Assembly: GCA_025057275.1 (NCBI GenBank)
Contig: JANWXQ010000095.1
Coordinates: 20,692 to 84,691 of the forward strand
From: Chitinophagales bacterium
Lineage (GTDB): Bacteria > Bacteroidota > Bacteroidia > Chitinophagales > UBA10324
DNA length: 64,000 nt
Direction: 5' to 3'
The position numbers and the translations under genes are program-made. Position 1 is the first letter of the stretch; each line of letters begins with the position of its first letter. Positions 24,568 to 35,951 of the stretch are shown here, piece by piece. Under the pieces are notes generated by a model that saw only the letters and a program-made list of their open reading frames with translations, was not told where the DNA came from and made no database searches.

Positions 24568-24606
24568 AAAAAGACGGACCTGACGGTTCGTCTTTTTCTT
24601 TTTCTG
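24568..24606 (+). terminator. Rho-independent terminator after the SWIB gene
   Basis: A 13-bp stem, AAAAAGACGGACC (24568-24580) pairing with GGTTCGTCTTTTT (24585-24597) with one G-T wobble, closes a TGAC loop. A T-rich tail (CTTTTTCTG) follows. It ends transcription 18 bp after the SWIB stop. Confidence 0.85.
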
Positions 24607-24645
24607 TAAGCTGGCTGCCAATTCATCAGCCAGTAATTTCGCCGC

Positions 24646-26877
24646 ATGGCGGTCGCACAACAGAAACTGCCGGAACCTTCGTTGCAAACGGCGGAGGAGT
24701 TGGGACTTTCAGCAGAGGAATTCGAACGAATCCGTCAGCTTATGGGCCGTATGCCCAACTTCACCGAGCTGAGCATGTTTTCAGCGATGTGGAGCGAACA
24801 TTGTTCCTACAAGAATTCCATTCTCTGGCTGAAGACGTTGCCCCGGGAAGGAGAGAGCCTCCTCACCAAGGCAGGCGATGAAAATGCCGGACTGGTGGAC
24901 ATCGGCGATGGCTGGGCCTGCGCTTTCAAGATCGAATCGCATAACCATCCCTCAGCTATTGAGCCCTATCAGGGCGCTGCCACAGGCGTAGGGGGCATTC
25001 ACCGGGATATTTTCACCATGGGGGCTCGACCTATTGCCGCTCTTAATTCGTTGCGCTTTGGTCTGCTGACGGAAGCGCGCACGCGTTTTCTGCTTCGCGG
25101 TGTCGTTAAAGGCATAGGCGATTACGGTAATGCGTTCGGTGTGCCTACCGTTGCCGGCGAGGTGTACTTTGAACCGTGCTACCATACCAATCCGCTGGTC
25201 AATGCAATGAGCGTAGGTATAGTGCGCATCGGCCAAACGGTGTCGGCAGCGGCCAAAGGGCCGGGCAATGCCGTGTTCATCGTGGGAAGCGCTACCGGAA
25301 AAGACGGCATTCACGGCGCCAGCTTCGCCTCGCAGGACATCGGAGCGGATGCTCATGAAGATTTACCCAGCGTGCAGGTGGGTGATCCTTTCGCCGAAAA
25401 ACTGCTGCTGGAAGCCAGTCTGGAGGCCATACAGACTGGAGCCATCCTTGGGATGCAGGACATGGGCGCTGCCGGCATTACCTGTTCCACATGTGAAATG
25501 AGCGCGCGTGCCGGCACCGGCATGGACATTCATTTGGACCGTGTGCCGCTCCGGCAGGCTAACATGCTTCCGTGGGAGATTCTGCTTTCCGAATCGCAGG
25601 AACGCATGCTGCTGGTGGTGCACAGCGGCAGGGAAGATGAAGTGCTGCGCATTTACGAAAAGTGGGACGTTCCCTGTGTGAAAATCGGTGAAGTGACTGA
25701 CAGCGGCCGCGTCCGTTGTTTCATGCATGGCGACCTGGTGGCCGATCTGCACGCTTCCTGGCTGGTGGTAGGCGGTGGCGCTCCGCAATACGAGCGGCCG
25801 TACCATCCGGCAGCTTATCGGGAAAAACAGCAACTCTTCCGGCTGGATGCTTTACCAGTTCCGGATGATCTTAGAGCTGTTGCCATGCAGCTTGCCGCAT
25901 TGCCCAACATGGCCTCCAAGCGATGGATCCGTGAGCAATACGATGACATGGTGGGTCTGGCTCATAGCAAACAAAAGGTTTGCGATGCGGCCGTATTGCG
26001 GCTTCCTGACTCGCGTCGGGGTCTTGCCGTTACTGTGGATTGCAATGCGCGCTACGTTTATGCCGATCCCTACCTGGGTGCTCAGATAGCAGTTGCCGAA
26101 GCCGCCCGTAATCTGGTATGCTCCGGAGCCAGGCCGCTGGCCATCACCAATTGCTTAAACTTTGGCAACCCGTATGATCCTGAGGTGTACTGGCAGTTTG
26201 TAGAAGCTGTTCGCGGTATGGGTGACGCCTGCCGCGCATTCCGCACACCGGTTACAGGAGGCAACGTCAGTTTCTACAACCAGTCGGAGAGCGGGCCGGT
26301 TTTCCCTACGCCCACCATAGGCATGATCGGCGTATTGGAAGATGCCGAGCGCTCCGTTCCGGCAGCATTTCAGTGCCAGAATGATCTGATTTATCTCATC
26401 GGAGAAAATCGTAACGATCTGAACTGTTCGCAGTATCTCAGCGCCATCTGTGGCGTGGAGCATTCCCCTGCGCCGTATTTTGATCTGGAGCAGGAGCTAC
26501 GGGTGCAGCAAGCCGTAGCCACGTTGATTCGGAAAGACCTGCTGGCTTCGGCACACGATGTTTCGGAGGGCGGCTTGTTTGCATGCCTGCTGGAGTCTGC
26601 TTTGTGGGGAAATAAAGGTTTTGACGTGTCCACTGATCCGGAGTTGCGGCCTGATGCTTTTCTGTTTGGTGAAGCTCAGGGCCGAATCATCGTTACCGTT
26701 CGGCCCGATAAGGAGAATGAGTTTTTGCGATGTATCATGGACCTGCATGTGGAGTTTAGTTGTCTGGGGCAGGTAACGGAAGAGGCCTTAGTCATCGACC
26801 AGGTGCACTGGGGGAGCCTGCAGGAATGGCGAGATGCCTACGAAAACAGCCTGCAACGCTTGTTGGAAGCTTCTTAG
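24646..26877 (+). CDS. purL: Phosphoribosylformylglycinamidine synthase, large subunit (small PurL type)
   Basis: A 743-residue PurL that converts FGAR to FGAM with ATP in purine synthesis. The length and domain order match the small PurL of Gram-positive bacteria and Bacteroidota, which works with separate PurS and PurQ. No glutaminase domain is fused here. Motifs are [11 protein letters not shown] (about 46-56), [20 protein letters not shown] with its ATP-binding residues, and [12 protein letters not shown]. The ATG at 24646 lies 4 nt after a 7-of-8 promoter box (TAATTTCG, 24634-24641). mqnE starts 9 bp after the stop. purQ and purS are not in the window. Confidence 0.95.
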   Translation: MAVAQQKLPEPSLQTAEELGLSAEEFERIRQLMGRMPNFTELSMFSAMWSEHCSYKNSILWLKTLPREGESLLTKAGDENAGLVDIGDGWACAFKIESHNHPSAIEPYQGAATGVGGIHRDIFTMGARPIAALNSLRFGLLTEARTRFLLRGVVKGIGDYGNAFGVPTVAGEVYFEPCYHTNPLVNAMSVGIVRIGQTVSAAAKGPGNAVFIVGSATGKDGIHGASFASQDIGADAHEDLPSVQVGDPFAEKLLLEASLEAIQTGAILGMQDMGAAGITCSTCEMSARAGTGMDIHLDRVPLRQANMLPWEILLSESQERMLLVVHSGREDEVLRIYEKWDVPCVKIGEVTDSGRVRCFMHGDLVADLHASWLVVGGGAPQYERPYHPAAYREKQQLFRLDALPVPDDLRAVAMQLAALPNMASKRWIREQYDDMVGLAHSKQKVCDAAVLRLPDSRRGLAVTVDCNARYVYADPYLGAQIAVAEAARNLVCSGARPLAITNCLNFGNPYDPEVYWQFVEAVRGMGDACRAFRTPVTGGNVSFYNQSESGPVFPTPTIGMIGVLEDAERSVPAAFQCQNDLIYLIGENRNDLNCSQYLSAICGVEHSPAPYFDLEQELRVQQAVATLIRKDLLASAHDVSEGGLFACLLESALWGNKGFDVSTDPELRPDAFLFGEAQGRIIVTVRPDKENEFLRCIMDLHVEFSCLGQVTEEALVIDQVHWGSLQEWRDAYENSLQRLLEAS

Positions 26878-26886
26878 TTTCGTGTT

Positions 26887-28083
26887 ATGGGCGTGAAACC
26901 TTCTTTCGAGGGTTCTTATGGGATCGGTAACGGGAACGGCCGGGCCTTGTACCAGATGCTCAGCCTTCCGGATGCCGTGCGCCGGGTTGCGGATAAAGTG
27001 TGGGAAGGAAAACGCATCACCGTCGAAGAAGGCTTGTTGTTGTACAGCGAGGCCCCGCTGGCCGTGCTGGGAACGCTGGCAAACCACCTGCGGGAAAAAC
27101 GCTTTGGAAAGAAAACCTTTTTTAACCGCAATTTTCATCTGGAACCCACCAACCGTTGCGTTTTTGACTGCAAGTTTTGTTCTTATGCCCGCAACTTTCA
27201 GCCGGCTGAGGATGCCTGGGAATTGACCGCAGAGCAGATGCTTCATGAGGTGTTGCGCCGGAAAGATCAAGGCTTTACCGAGGTGCACATCGTGGGTGGC
27301 GTTCATCCCAAAATGAGTCTGGCCTTTTTTGAGGAACTGATCAAAAACATCCGCTTGCATTGGCCGGAGTTGCATATCAAAGCCTTTACCGCCGTGGAAC
27401 TGGAGTATATGTTCCGCAAGGCCAGGGTCAGCGAGGATGAAGGATTACGCAGGCTTCAGGCTGCCGGCGTGAATTCTCTGCCCGGCGGTGGGGCAGAGAT
27501 TTTTCACCCCGACATCCGCAACCAGATCTGCGCCGACAAGGCCGATGCGGTGCAGTGGCTGCAGATTCACGAAACGGCGCATCGGTTGGGTATGCCGTCC
27601 AATTGCACTATGTTGTACGGTCATGTTGAAACCTATTACCACCGGCTGCATCACATGGAGCTGCTCCGGCAACTGCAGGATCGGACGGGCGGATTCAATT
27701 GTTTCATCCCGCTGAAATTCCGTAACCAGAACAATGAGATGAGCGCAGTGGCTGAAGTGCCGGTTACCGAAGATCTGCGGTGCTATGCCATGGCGCGCAT
27801 ATTTCTGGACAACATTCCCCACCTGAAAGCCTACTGGCCCATGATCGGCCGTCATAAGGCGCAGTTGTTGTTGTCGTTTGGCGTGGATGATCTGGACGGC
27901 ACCATTGACGACACCACGCGTATTTACAGCATGGCCGGGGCCGAAGAGCAGCATCCTGCCTTGTCCACTGATGAGCTCGTAGCCCTCATCAGCGAGGCCG
28001 GATTTGAAGCCGTAGAGCGCGATTCGTTATACGGCGAATTGCGCCGGTTTGCTGCGCCGGTTAGGCCAAAGGCATATGCCTAA
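26887..28083 (+). CDS. mqnE: Aminofutalosine synthase (radical SAM), menaquinone pathway
   Basis: A 398-residue radical SAM enzyme. It adds the adenosyl radical to 3-[(1-carboxyvinyl)oxy]benzoate to make aminodeoxyfutalosine, an early step of the futalosine route to menaquinone. The cluster motif CVFDCKFC (CxxxCxxC) follows HLEPTNR at about residue 90. The segments EVHIVGGVHPKM, NSLPGGGAEIFHPDIR and PSNCTMLYGHVETYYHRLHH are diagnostic of MqnE rather than MqnC or CofH. Its ATG is 9 bp after purL. A weak promoter box (TAGTTTCG, 26875-26882) overlaps the purL stop. It shows that this organism makes menaquinone by the futalosine pathway. Confidence 0.93.
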   Translation: MGVKPSFEGSYGIGNGNGRALYQMLSLPDAVRRVADKVWEGKRITVEEGLLLYSEAPLAVLGTLANHLREKRFGKKTFFNRNFHLEPTNRCVFDCKFCSYARNFQPAEDAWELTAEQMLHEVLRRKDQGFTEVHIVGGVHPKMSLAFFEELIKNIRLHWPELHIKAFTAVELEYMFRKARVSEDEGLRRLQAAGVNSLPGGGAEIFHPDIRNQICADKADAVQWLQIHETAHRLGMPSNCTMLYGHVETYYHRLHHMELLRQLQDRTGGFNCFIPLKFRNQNNEMSAVAEVPVTEDLRCYAMARIFLDNIPHLKAYWPMIGRHKAQLLLSFGVDDLDGTIDDTTRIYSMAGAEEQHPALSTDELVALISEAGFEAVERDSLYGELRRFAAPVRPKAYA

Positions 28084-28094
28084 TCACTCATGCC

Positions 28095-28565
28095 ATGGGG
28101 CTCAAACAGGCCTTACGCAAGCTGAAGCTGCATACCATAGGCCGTGTTGACCGTGTGGATTTTCCCGAGCTTGGCTTGTACGATGTCCCTGCCAAAATTG
28201 ACAGCGGCGCATACACTTCTTCCATACATTGCGAATCATTGGAAGCCTATTACGAATCCGGTGAACACCGGATCGCTTTTCGTTTGCCGGGAAGTAACCG
28301 ATTGTACAGCGCAGCGGTGTATGCCAGCCGACGGGTGCGCAATAGCTTCGGACAAACCGCATATCGCTACACGATAAAAACCCCGGTGGTGCTTTTTGGC
28401 AAAGAGTATCCGGTGGAACTGGCACTGACAGACCGCTCGGCCATGAAGTATCCGGTGCTGTTGGGTCGGCAGTTGTTGAGAAACCGGTTTATCATTGATG
28501 TTACGCGCATCAATCTGTCTTTCCGCGAAAAAAGCCGCGGAAGCAACAAAAAAAAGAAGAACTGA
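28095..28565 (+). CDS. RimK-associated retropepsin-like protease (ATP-dependent zinc protease family)
   Basis: A 156-residue protein of the family annotated as 'ATP-dependent zinc protease', which has a retropepsin-like fold. The motif AKIDSGAYTSSIHCE (about residue 34) supplies the catalytic Asp-Ser-Gly-Ala. LLGRQLLRNRFIIDV near the end is the second conserved segment. The C-terminus is a lysine-rich tail. It is followed 4 bp later by rimK. In pseudomonads a related protein (RimB) cleaves the poly-glutamate tail that RimK adds to ribosomal protein S6, so the same pairing is likely here (inference). Confidence 0.85.
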   Translation: MGLKQALRKLKLHTIGRVDRVDFPELGLYDVPAKIDSGAYTSSIHCESLEAYYESGEHRIAFRLPGSNRLYSAAVYASRRVRNSFGQTAYRYTIKTPVVLFGKEYPVELALTDRSAMKYPVLLGRQLLRNRFIIDVTRINLSFREKSRGSNKKKKN

Positions 28566-28569
28566 ACCC

Positions 28570-29475
28570 ATGCGCATAGCTATTCTGTCGCGAAGCGATC
28601 GCATATACAGTACGTCGCGGTTGGTTGAAACCTGCCGGGTGAAAGGCCACGAGCCTCTGGTGCTGGATTACCGGCACTGCTATATGGCAATAGAAAAAGG
28701 CAATCCGCAGATTTTTTATCGCAGTCAGGAAGTGAAGGGAGTGGATGCCGTCATTCCGCGGATTGGTGCCTCCTTCACGTTTTACGGCACCGCTGTTGTG
28801 CGCCAATTTGAAATGCAACGGGTTTTTTCCGTTAATGAATCACAGGCCATAACGCGCAGCCGCGATAAGCTGCGTTCGCTGCAGTTGTTATCGCGTGCCG
28901 GGTTGAGCATTCCCAAAACCGTTTTTGCGCATGAAGCCCGCAATGCCGACGAGCTGATTGACCGGGTAGGTGGTCCGCCGGTAGTAGTAAAAGTGGTGCA
29001 AGGAACCCAGGGCAAGGGCGTGATCTTGGCGGAAACGCTGGCGGTGGCCCGCTCTACGATTGAAGCGCTGCGGGGGCAAAACATTGACATACTCGTTCAG
29101 CAGTTTATTCAGGATGCCCAGGGTGCTGACATTCGGGTGCTCGTGGTTGGCGGGTGCATGGTGGCCGCCATGCGGCGGGTTGGCCGTGAAGGAGAATTTC
29201 GTTCCAATCTGCACCGGGGCGGCAGGGGCGAGGCTGTGCAACTGACGGATGAGGAACGACAGTATGCCGTACAGGCTGCGGCTACTTTAGGATTGGGAGT
29301 GGCCGGCGTGGATCTGATTCGCTCGGCTCAGGGCCCGCTGGTGCTGGAAGTGAATTCCTCCCCCGGCTTAAAAGGCATTGAAGCGGCCAGCGGGGTGAAC
29401 GTAGCTTCCGCCATTGTCGATTTTGCAGTGGCCAGTGCGCCGGCTGCCGATGTGCGCGATCCGATAGGGGTATAA
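28570..29475 (+). CDS. rimK: ATP-grasp glutamate ligase RimK (ribosomal protein S6 modification)
   Basis: A 301-residue ATP-grasp ligase that adds glutamates to the C-terminus of ribosomal protein S6. The start MRIAILSRSDRIYSTSRLVE is the family N-terminus. The ATP-grasp core includes VVVKVVQGTQGKGVILAET, the dinucleotide/metal-binding DIRVLVVGG, and the final VAGVDLIRSAQGPLVLEVNS. The frame is open from 28495, but the ATG at 28570 fits RimK, 4 bp after the protease gene. The pair forms a probable write-and-erase module for a ribosomal tag. Confidence 0.93.
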   Translation: MRIAILSRSDRIYSTSRLVETCRVKGHEPLVLDYRHCYMAIEKGNPQIFYRSQEVKGVDAVIPRIGASFTFYGTAVVRQFEMQRVFSVNESQAITRSRDKLRSLQLLSRAGLSIPKTVFAHEARNADELIDRVGGPPVVVKVVQGTQGKGVILAETLAVARSTIEALRGQNIDILVQQFIQDAQGADIRVLVVGGCMVAAMRRVGREGEFRSNLHRGGRGEAVQLTDEERQYAVQAAATLGLGVAGVDLIRSAQGPLVLEVNSSPGLKGIEAASGVNVASAIVDFAVASAPAADVRDPIGV

Positions 29476-29508
29476 AAAACCCGGGGCGACCCATCAGGCC
29501 GCCCCGGG
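29474..29508 (-). terminator. Rho-independent terminator for the minus-strand Asp-box protein
   Basis: Read on the minus strand, the 9-bp stem CCCGGGGCG / CGCCCCGGG (29500-29508 with 29480-29488) is followed by six Ts (29479-29474). On the plus strand there is no T-tract, so it mainly serves the gene ending at 29529, though the hairpin also sits right after rimK. Confidence 0.85.
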
Positions 29509-29528
29509 AACCATGAAACACCAAATGA

Positions 29529-31478
29529 TTATTTGGAGGCTACCACCAGATTGCAGGTGTGCACGGTGTTGCCGTCAATAACCTGAACCACATAAACGCC
29601 GTTGGTCAGATTTCCGCTATGCAGGCGGATCCGATTGCCACTGACGCTCACATCGTTCAGCTTCTGAACCACCTGGCCGCTTACCGAACTGATTGTTACA
29701 TCCACCTGGGCTGAGGTGGTGTTGAATTTCACCTCATAGGCTCCGTTTACCGGATTGGGATAAACTTCTGCCTTCATAGGTGCAGCAACAACCTCGCTGA
29801 TGCCGATCGGGAAATCGGTGTCACTAAACTCGATACCTTGTACGTAGTAATGTGTATGCGAGGTAACTCCATCAAACTGGCCGGAAGTGGAGAATGAAGT
29901 TGTTACCGGCACTTTGTATTTGCTGCCGTCATACAAGGCATAGTTGCCCACAAACATCCAGTAGTTATTGGCATCCAGACTGGTTCCTTCCGTGAAGTTG
30001 CGGCGGGCTGTGGTATCGCCTTTGCCTGCGCTGGTGCGCCATCCTTTGCCCCAGATGTCGGGATACAAATTGTAGGTTTCAAAATCGGGCCGCGTATCCA
30101 TCCACATCAGGAAATAGGTGTCGCGATCCGGGCTTAATGCTACATTGATGCGGGCGTCCCACGTAAGCTGGTCGGCATAGGGCGTAACCGACGTAGTTAC
30201 CGGACTGGCCTGAATGGTGGTCAGGTACTGCGCGTCCCAGCCGGTAGCGGTTTCGTACACATCAAAAATATGCTGCGGGTAGGTTCCGGTGTTGGCATCA
30301 ACCAGGTAAAAGAGCACGGAATCGGGATGGTTGGTGTACTGACTGATGACCTGGCAAACAATGTGCAGGCGGTTGTCCTTATCCAGAAACATATCCACGG
30401 CATTGCTGGGCAGGAAGAACGGACGGTAGCTGCCGTCGGTAGAGGCAAACAGGTATTCTTCCCAGGCCGGAATGCTGCTGAAGTCTGCATTCACTTTTGT
30501 CCAAGAGTTGCCGCCATCAGTGGTTTTCATCAGAATAGGCCAGATGGGGTAGTTGCCCTGGGCCACTTGGTCGTTATCGCAGCCAATGACCATTACATAG
30601 CCGATCTGCCCATCGGGCGACCAGGCCTGATTGCCCAACGTATAAAACAACTCACCGTTTACGCCGTCATCAAATACACTGTAATCCACATCAATGATTT
30701 GATAGCTGAACGAATTGGTATTTGCGTTCCAGGTTCCTTTCATGACGAAAGCACCTCCGAAGGGTCCGCCGCTGGCATCAAAATCGTACTGGGCACCAAT
30801 AGCATAAACGTTGTTGGTTGCGGTGTGAAAGTCCAGGCGGGCCATATCGTAGGCTCCGTCAAGGTGTATGTTGGCACTAACGCCGCTGATATCGGTGTTG
30901 CCGGTTTTGGCAGAGGAAAGGTAATTGGCTACCCATGCGCTTCCATCCGTAATGGGCCCTGACACGACCGCATAAGTACCCAATGGGTCGGTGTTACCGG
31001 CAGGATTGAAAATCCCGCCCTGAGGATAACGCCCACGGGGGTAAGTGGAGTTCTTGTAGGCCAAAGTCCATTTGTTGGTGGAATCCCAGGTCATGCCTCC
31101 ATCGGTAGAGTAGGTCATAACGATGTCACCGCTGTTGGTGCTCTTGCTGACGTTAATGCGGTGAACAAAACCCACCATGTTCAGTTCAGGCCGGGCAACC
31201 AGGCACTGCTGTTCGGAAACCAGCAGGGTGTAGGCATTAAAGGAGCTTCCAATGGGAACCCGGTCAACCGTGCGTGTGCCAGCTGTGGCAATGCTCCCTT
31301 TGGGGTGCGACCAGTAGATCCTGTCAGTGTTTAGGGGAACCGTACGCTCCGGATCCTTAAGTCCATATTTCTGCGCAAAATCCGGTAAAGGCATTTTCAT
31401 CGGAACGGTGTTGGGCGCCTGCGCCAAAACGGCACCGGCCACCACGAGGCATGAAACGGCAAGTAATAGTTTTTTCAT
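29529..31478 (-). CDS. Asp-box (BNR-type) secreted protein with T9SS sorting domain
   Basis: A 649-residue exported protein. It has a signal peptide (MKKLLLAVSCLVVAGAVLAQ) and a beta-propeller-like body with two Asp-box motifs (STDGGMTWDS and TTDGGNSWTK). A T9SS type A sorting domain follows (AEVYPNPVNGAYEVKF ... LTNGVYVVQVIDGN). Asp-boxes occur in sialidases and other propellers, but I do not see the sialidase arginine triad or RIP motif, so an enzyme function is not assigned. The frame extends to 31586; the ATG at 31478 gives the signal peptide and lies 37 nt after a perfect promoter box. It ends in a strong terminator, so it is monocistronic. Confidence 0.85.
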   Translation of the reverse strand: MKKLLLAVSCLVVAGAVLAQAPNTVPMKMPLPDFAQKYGLKDPERTVPLNTDRIYWSHPKGSIATAGTRTVDRVPIGSSFNAYTLLVSEQQCLVARPELNMVGFVHRINVSKSTNSGDIVMTYSTDGGMTWDSTNKWTLAYKNSTYPRGRYPQGGIFNPAGNTDPLGTYAVVSGPITDGSAWVANYLSSAKTGNTDISGVSANIHLDGAYDMARLDFHTATNNVYAIGAQYDFDASGGPFGGAFVMKGTWNANTNSFSYQIIDVDYSVFDDGVNGELFYTLGNQAWSPDGQIGYVMVIGCDNDQVAQGNYPIWPILMKTTDGGNSWTKVNADFSSIPAWEEYLFASTDGSYRPFFLPSNAVDMFLDKDNRLHIVCQVISQYTNHPDSVLFYLVDANTGTYPQHIFDVYETATGWDAQYLTTIQASPVTTSVTPYADQLTWDARINVALSPDRDTYFLMWMDTRPDFETYNLYPDIWGKGWRTSAGKGDTTARRNFTEGTSLDANNYWMFVGNYALYDGSKYKVPVTTSFSTSGQFDGVTSHTHYYVQGIEFSDTDFPIGISEVVAAPMKAEVYPNPVNGAYEVKFNTTSAQVDVTISSVSGQVVQKLNDVSVSGNRIRLHSGNLTNGVYVVQVIDGNTVHTCNLVVASK

Positions 31479-31515
31479 GGTTTGGTCATTTAAATTAAAC
31501 ATGAGGCTATTAAGG

Positions 31516-31523
31516 CAAAAGTA
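31516..31523 (-). promoter_or_regulatory. TAnnTTTG -7 promoter element for the Asp-box protein
   Basis: A perfect TACTTTTG on the minus strand, 37 nt before the ATG at 31478. It supports that start over the longer open frame. Confidence 0.6.
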
Positions 31524-31615
31524 AAACGGAATCGTTGAATCGGGAAAAAATTTCAGCGGGGGCGCCGTGATTTTTGGCATATCCATGCAACATGTTTCTT
31601 CCGCAACATAAAGAT

Positions 31616-33463
31616 TTATTTGCGGCTGCGTTGTTTTTGTTTTTGCTTCATGCGTTGCTGTTGTTGCTTCTGCAAATGTTCCAGACGCTCCTGCCAGCGC
31701 GATTTTTTCAGCGGCCGTTTCTTGTTTTCCTGGATTTTGCGGTGGATGGCCTCTTCGTCAATAAACCAGGTTTTGATGACAAATTGCTGACCAAAAGCAA
31801 AAATGTTGCTGAGCGAGTAGTAGTAGGTGAGTCCGGCCGGAAGCGAATTAAAAAATCCCAGCAGCATGATGGGCATCAGATAGGCCATCCACTTCATGGG
31901 GCCCTGCACTCCGGCCAACTGGTTGTTGTAAACGGCGAAGGCAACCGAAGTAATCGTCATGATGATGGTAAACAGACTGACGTGGCTCCCGTAAAACGGA
32001 ATGGAAAATCCCAGATCCAAAATGGAATCGTAGGTGGACAAGTCATCAGCCCACCACAGCTTTTGCTGCCGCAATTCAACAGAAAGCGGGAAGAACGTGT
32101 ACATCGCCGCCAGAATGGGAAGCTGCAGCAGCAGCGGAATGCAGCCCCCGAATGGATTGACGCCGGCGCGCCGGAATAAATTCATCTGCTCCTGACCGAA
32201 GCGCGTCTGGTCATCCTTGTATTTCTCCCTGAGCTCATCTATTTCGGGCTTGAGCACCTTCATTTTGGCAGCGGAAACAAAAGAGCGATAGGTGAGGGGA
32301 AATAACAGGATCCGCAGGATAAGTGTCATGATGAGAATAATCACGCCATAATGCAGGTGATAGTTGTCCAGCCAGTTAAACAACGGAATAATGAAGAACT
32401 TGTTTAAGGGCAGGGAGATGGCACCGAACAATCCGGCTCCCAGAGGGATGATGCGTTCCAGACCCAGTCCGGTACGCTTCAGCGCCTGGTAGTTGTTGGG
32501 ACCTGCATAAAAAGAAAAATCGTAGTGGACTTCAGGGGCGGGGTCGAGCGGCAGGATGAGTTCGGCACGAAGGTCTTTGACAAAGGTGTCGGTTTCGGCA
32601 AAGTTGGAGGAAATGGTTGCTTCATCACTGGGCGCATCGGTGATCAGCGTAACGTTAAAAAAGTGCGTTTTAGCCGATACCCATTGAAATTTTCCGGGCA
32701 TCTGTTTTTCGCCGGTCGACCGTTCGCTGATGCCATCCACATCGCCTTCACGGGTTCGCAGATAAATCGTGCTGTTGTTGCGTTCGGTTAGCAGATCCTT
32801 TTCGGTGTGGTTGAAGCGCACCATCCAGTTGAGTTGCAGGTAAGGACTGGGGGTGCGGATCAGACTGTCCAGGCCGGACAACGTCATGCGGTACTGTACC
32901 TGCGAGCTGCCGCTGGCCAGTGAATAGCGATGCTCTATGTAACTACCGGAGGGGCCATAAGCCCGGAAGCGCACCCAGGCGCTGTCGGTGGCGGTGGCTG
33001 TCTGTGGGCCGGCCTGAATATCGTACAGCAGATCACCGGTCTGCACATTCTGATTGCCGGCCGGCAGCGTAAAACTCAGTTGGCTGTTAGGTGCTGTGAA
33101 CAGAAGCAGCGGGCGCTGATCGTAGGTCTTGTAATTTTTAATTTCTACGGATACCGGATAGGCGCCCTGACTGGATAGCTGCATGCGAAGCAGCTCGTTT
33201 TCCAGTGTAACCAGACGGGGCGGTTGCATCGTATCGCCACTAAACAAAAAGGAGGCAGCGGGCTTTCGCTGCTGAGCTGCCGGTGCCGTTGTCGCCTGCT
33301 TTTGCTGTTCAAGCAATTTCTTCTCCGTGGCCTGTGCTGCTGCTATGGAGTCGGCTATGCGTTGCTGCCGTTCCAATTCTTCCGCGGAAGGAATATTGTA
33401 AAGGGTGTATGCAATAATGAGTAAGGTGATAAGCAAGAAGCCAATCACCGTATTTCTGTCCAC
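31616..33463 (-). CDS. yidC: Membrane protein insertase YidC
   Basis: A 615-residue insertase that places inner-membrane proteins, with or without Sec. It has an N-terminal membrane anchor (VIGFLLITLLIIAYTLYNI) and a large periplasmic beta-domain (about 60-350). The Oxa1 core of five segments follows (about 360-570), including PLTYRSFVSAAKMKVLKPEI and the inner segment MNLFRRAGVNPFGGCIPLLL. The C-terminal tail is very rich in Gln, Lys and Arg (KQQQQRMKQKQKQRSRK), fitting a ribosome-binding tail. A perfect promoter box lies 22 nt upstream. This is the usual large Gram-negative form. Confidence 0.95.
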   Translation of the reverse strand: MDRNTVIGFLLITLLIIAYTLYNIPSAEELERQQRIADSIAAAQATEKKLLEQQKQATTAPAAQQRKPAASFLFSGDTMQPPRLVTLENELLRMQLSSQGAYPVSVEIKNYKTYDQRPLLLFTAPNSQLSFTLPAGNQNVQTGDLLYDIQAGPQTATATDSAWVRFRAYGPSGSYIEHRYSLASGSSQVQYRMTLSGLDSLIRTPSPYLQLNWMVRFNHTEKDLLTERNNSTIYLRTREGDVDGISERSTGEKQMPGKFQWVSAKTHFFNVTLITDAPSDEATISSNFAETDTFVKDLRAELILPLDPAPEVHYDFSFYAGPNNYQALKRTGLGLERIIPLGAGLFGAISLPLNKFFIIPLFNWLDNYHLHYGVIILIMTLILRILLFPLTYRSFVSAAKMKVLKPEIDELREKYKDDQTRFGQEQMNLFRRAGVNPFGGCIPLLLQLPILAAMYTFFPLSVELRQQKLWWADDLSTYDSILDLGFSIPFYGSHVSLFTIIMTITSVAFAVYNNQLAGVQGPMKWMAYLMPIMLLGFFNSLPAGLTYYYSLSNIFAFGQQFVIKTWFIDEEAIHRKIQENKKRPLKKSRWQERLEHLQKQQQQRMKQKQKQRSRK

Positions 33464-33485
33464 AGCCGTTGCCAGATTAAGGCCG

Positions 33486-33493
33486 CAAACTTA
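33486..33493 (-). promoter_or_regulatory. TAnnTTTG -7 promoter element for yidC
   Basis: A perfect TAAGTTTG on the minus strand, 22 nt before the yidC ATG, in the 62-bp gap after pyrG. Confidence 0.6.
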
Positions 33494-33525
33494 GGTAATG
33501 CAGCGCATCTGCAGCCAAAGGAGAA

Positions 33526-35247
<1,722 letters not shown>

Positions 35248-35329
35248 TTAGCATTAGGGCAACAGATCGTTACTGACACATGGCAGGCACACTGTCTGTT
35301 CGTTGGGTAAACAGGCCCTGCAGCTACGC

Positions 35330-35337
35330 TATCTTTG
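35330..35337 (+). promoter_or_regulatory. TAnnTTTG -7 promoter element for tRNA-Ser
   Basis: A perfect TATCTTTG only 4 nt before the mature tRNA-Ser 5' end. A TTG at 35303-35305 is 24 nt upstream, near the usual -33 position. Transcription would start at or next to the mature tRNA end. Confidence 0.65.
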
Positions 35338-35341
35338 CGCC

Positions 35342-35432
<91 letters not shown>

Positions 35433-35951
35433 TTACCCATTCCAAACAGGAAACACTTTCATAATGTGGCGAAACCACGGAGTAAACCGTCCGGGGTAAC
35501 ATTCTATTTCCTGCTTCAGCTCCTCCAAGGATAACCAGCGCAGTTCACTAATTTGCAGGGGGTCAGGATGCAGCGGTCCGTCGGTGCAGCCCGTAAGCAC
35601 GTAATCCAGTTCGTGTTCCGTTAATCCACTGACCGGATCATAAAACCGGTAAATGACATTGCCACGCAACTGTAAAGGCACGGAGATTCCCAGTTCTTCT
35701 GTCAGGCGGCGGGCAGCACCTGCGAGCAGCGCTTCGCCCGGCTTGGGGTGGCTGCAGCAGGCATTGGTCCATAACCCGGGAAAATGGTATTTCTGCTCTG
35801 ATCGCCGTTGCAACAACATTTTCCCATGGGTGTCGAACAAAAAGATGCTGAACGCCCGATGCAGCCGTCCCTGACGGTGGGCTTCCATCTTTTCCATAAC
35901 CCCCAGTTCTTCATCCAGCGGGGTAACCAGCACCACCTGTTCTTCCGTCAT
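35433..35951 (-). CDS. idi: Isopentenyl-diphosphate delta-isomerase, type 1
   Basis: A Nudix-fold isomerase that interconverts IPP and DMAPP for isoprenoids (quinone tails, undecaprenyl phosphate). Motifs are the active-site Cys in TNACCSHPKPGE, the Nudix-like ARRLTEELGI, and the metal/catalytic Glu in LTEHELDYVLTG. I prefer the ATG at 35951 (172 residues, MTEEQVVLVTPLDEELG), which matches the family N-terminus. The frame is open to 36035, but that longer form has a Lys/Pro-rich lead and would overlap the start of bshB1 on the opposite strand. The end abuts tRNA-Ser. Confidence 0.88.
   Translation of the reverse strand: MTEEQVVLVTPLDEELGVMEKMEAHRQGRLHRAFSIFLFDTHGKMLLQRRSEQKYHFPGLWTNACCSHPKPGEALLAGAARRLTEELGISVPLQLRGNVIYRFYDPVSGLTEHELDYVLTGCTDGPLHPDPLQISELRWLSLEELKQEIECYPGRFTPWFRHIMKVFPVWNG

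Noticed and set aside
30270..30962. 230-residue plus-strand frame inside the Asp-box gene
   Set aside because: Antisense shadow; the minus-strand protein has a signal peptide, Asp-boxes, sorting domain, promoter and terminator.
31574..32179. 201-residue plus-strand frame inside yidC
   Set aside because: Antisense to the conserved YidC core; no family features.
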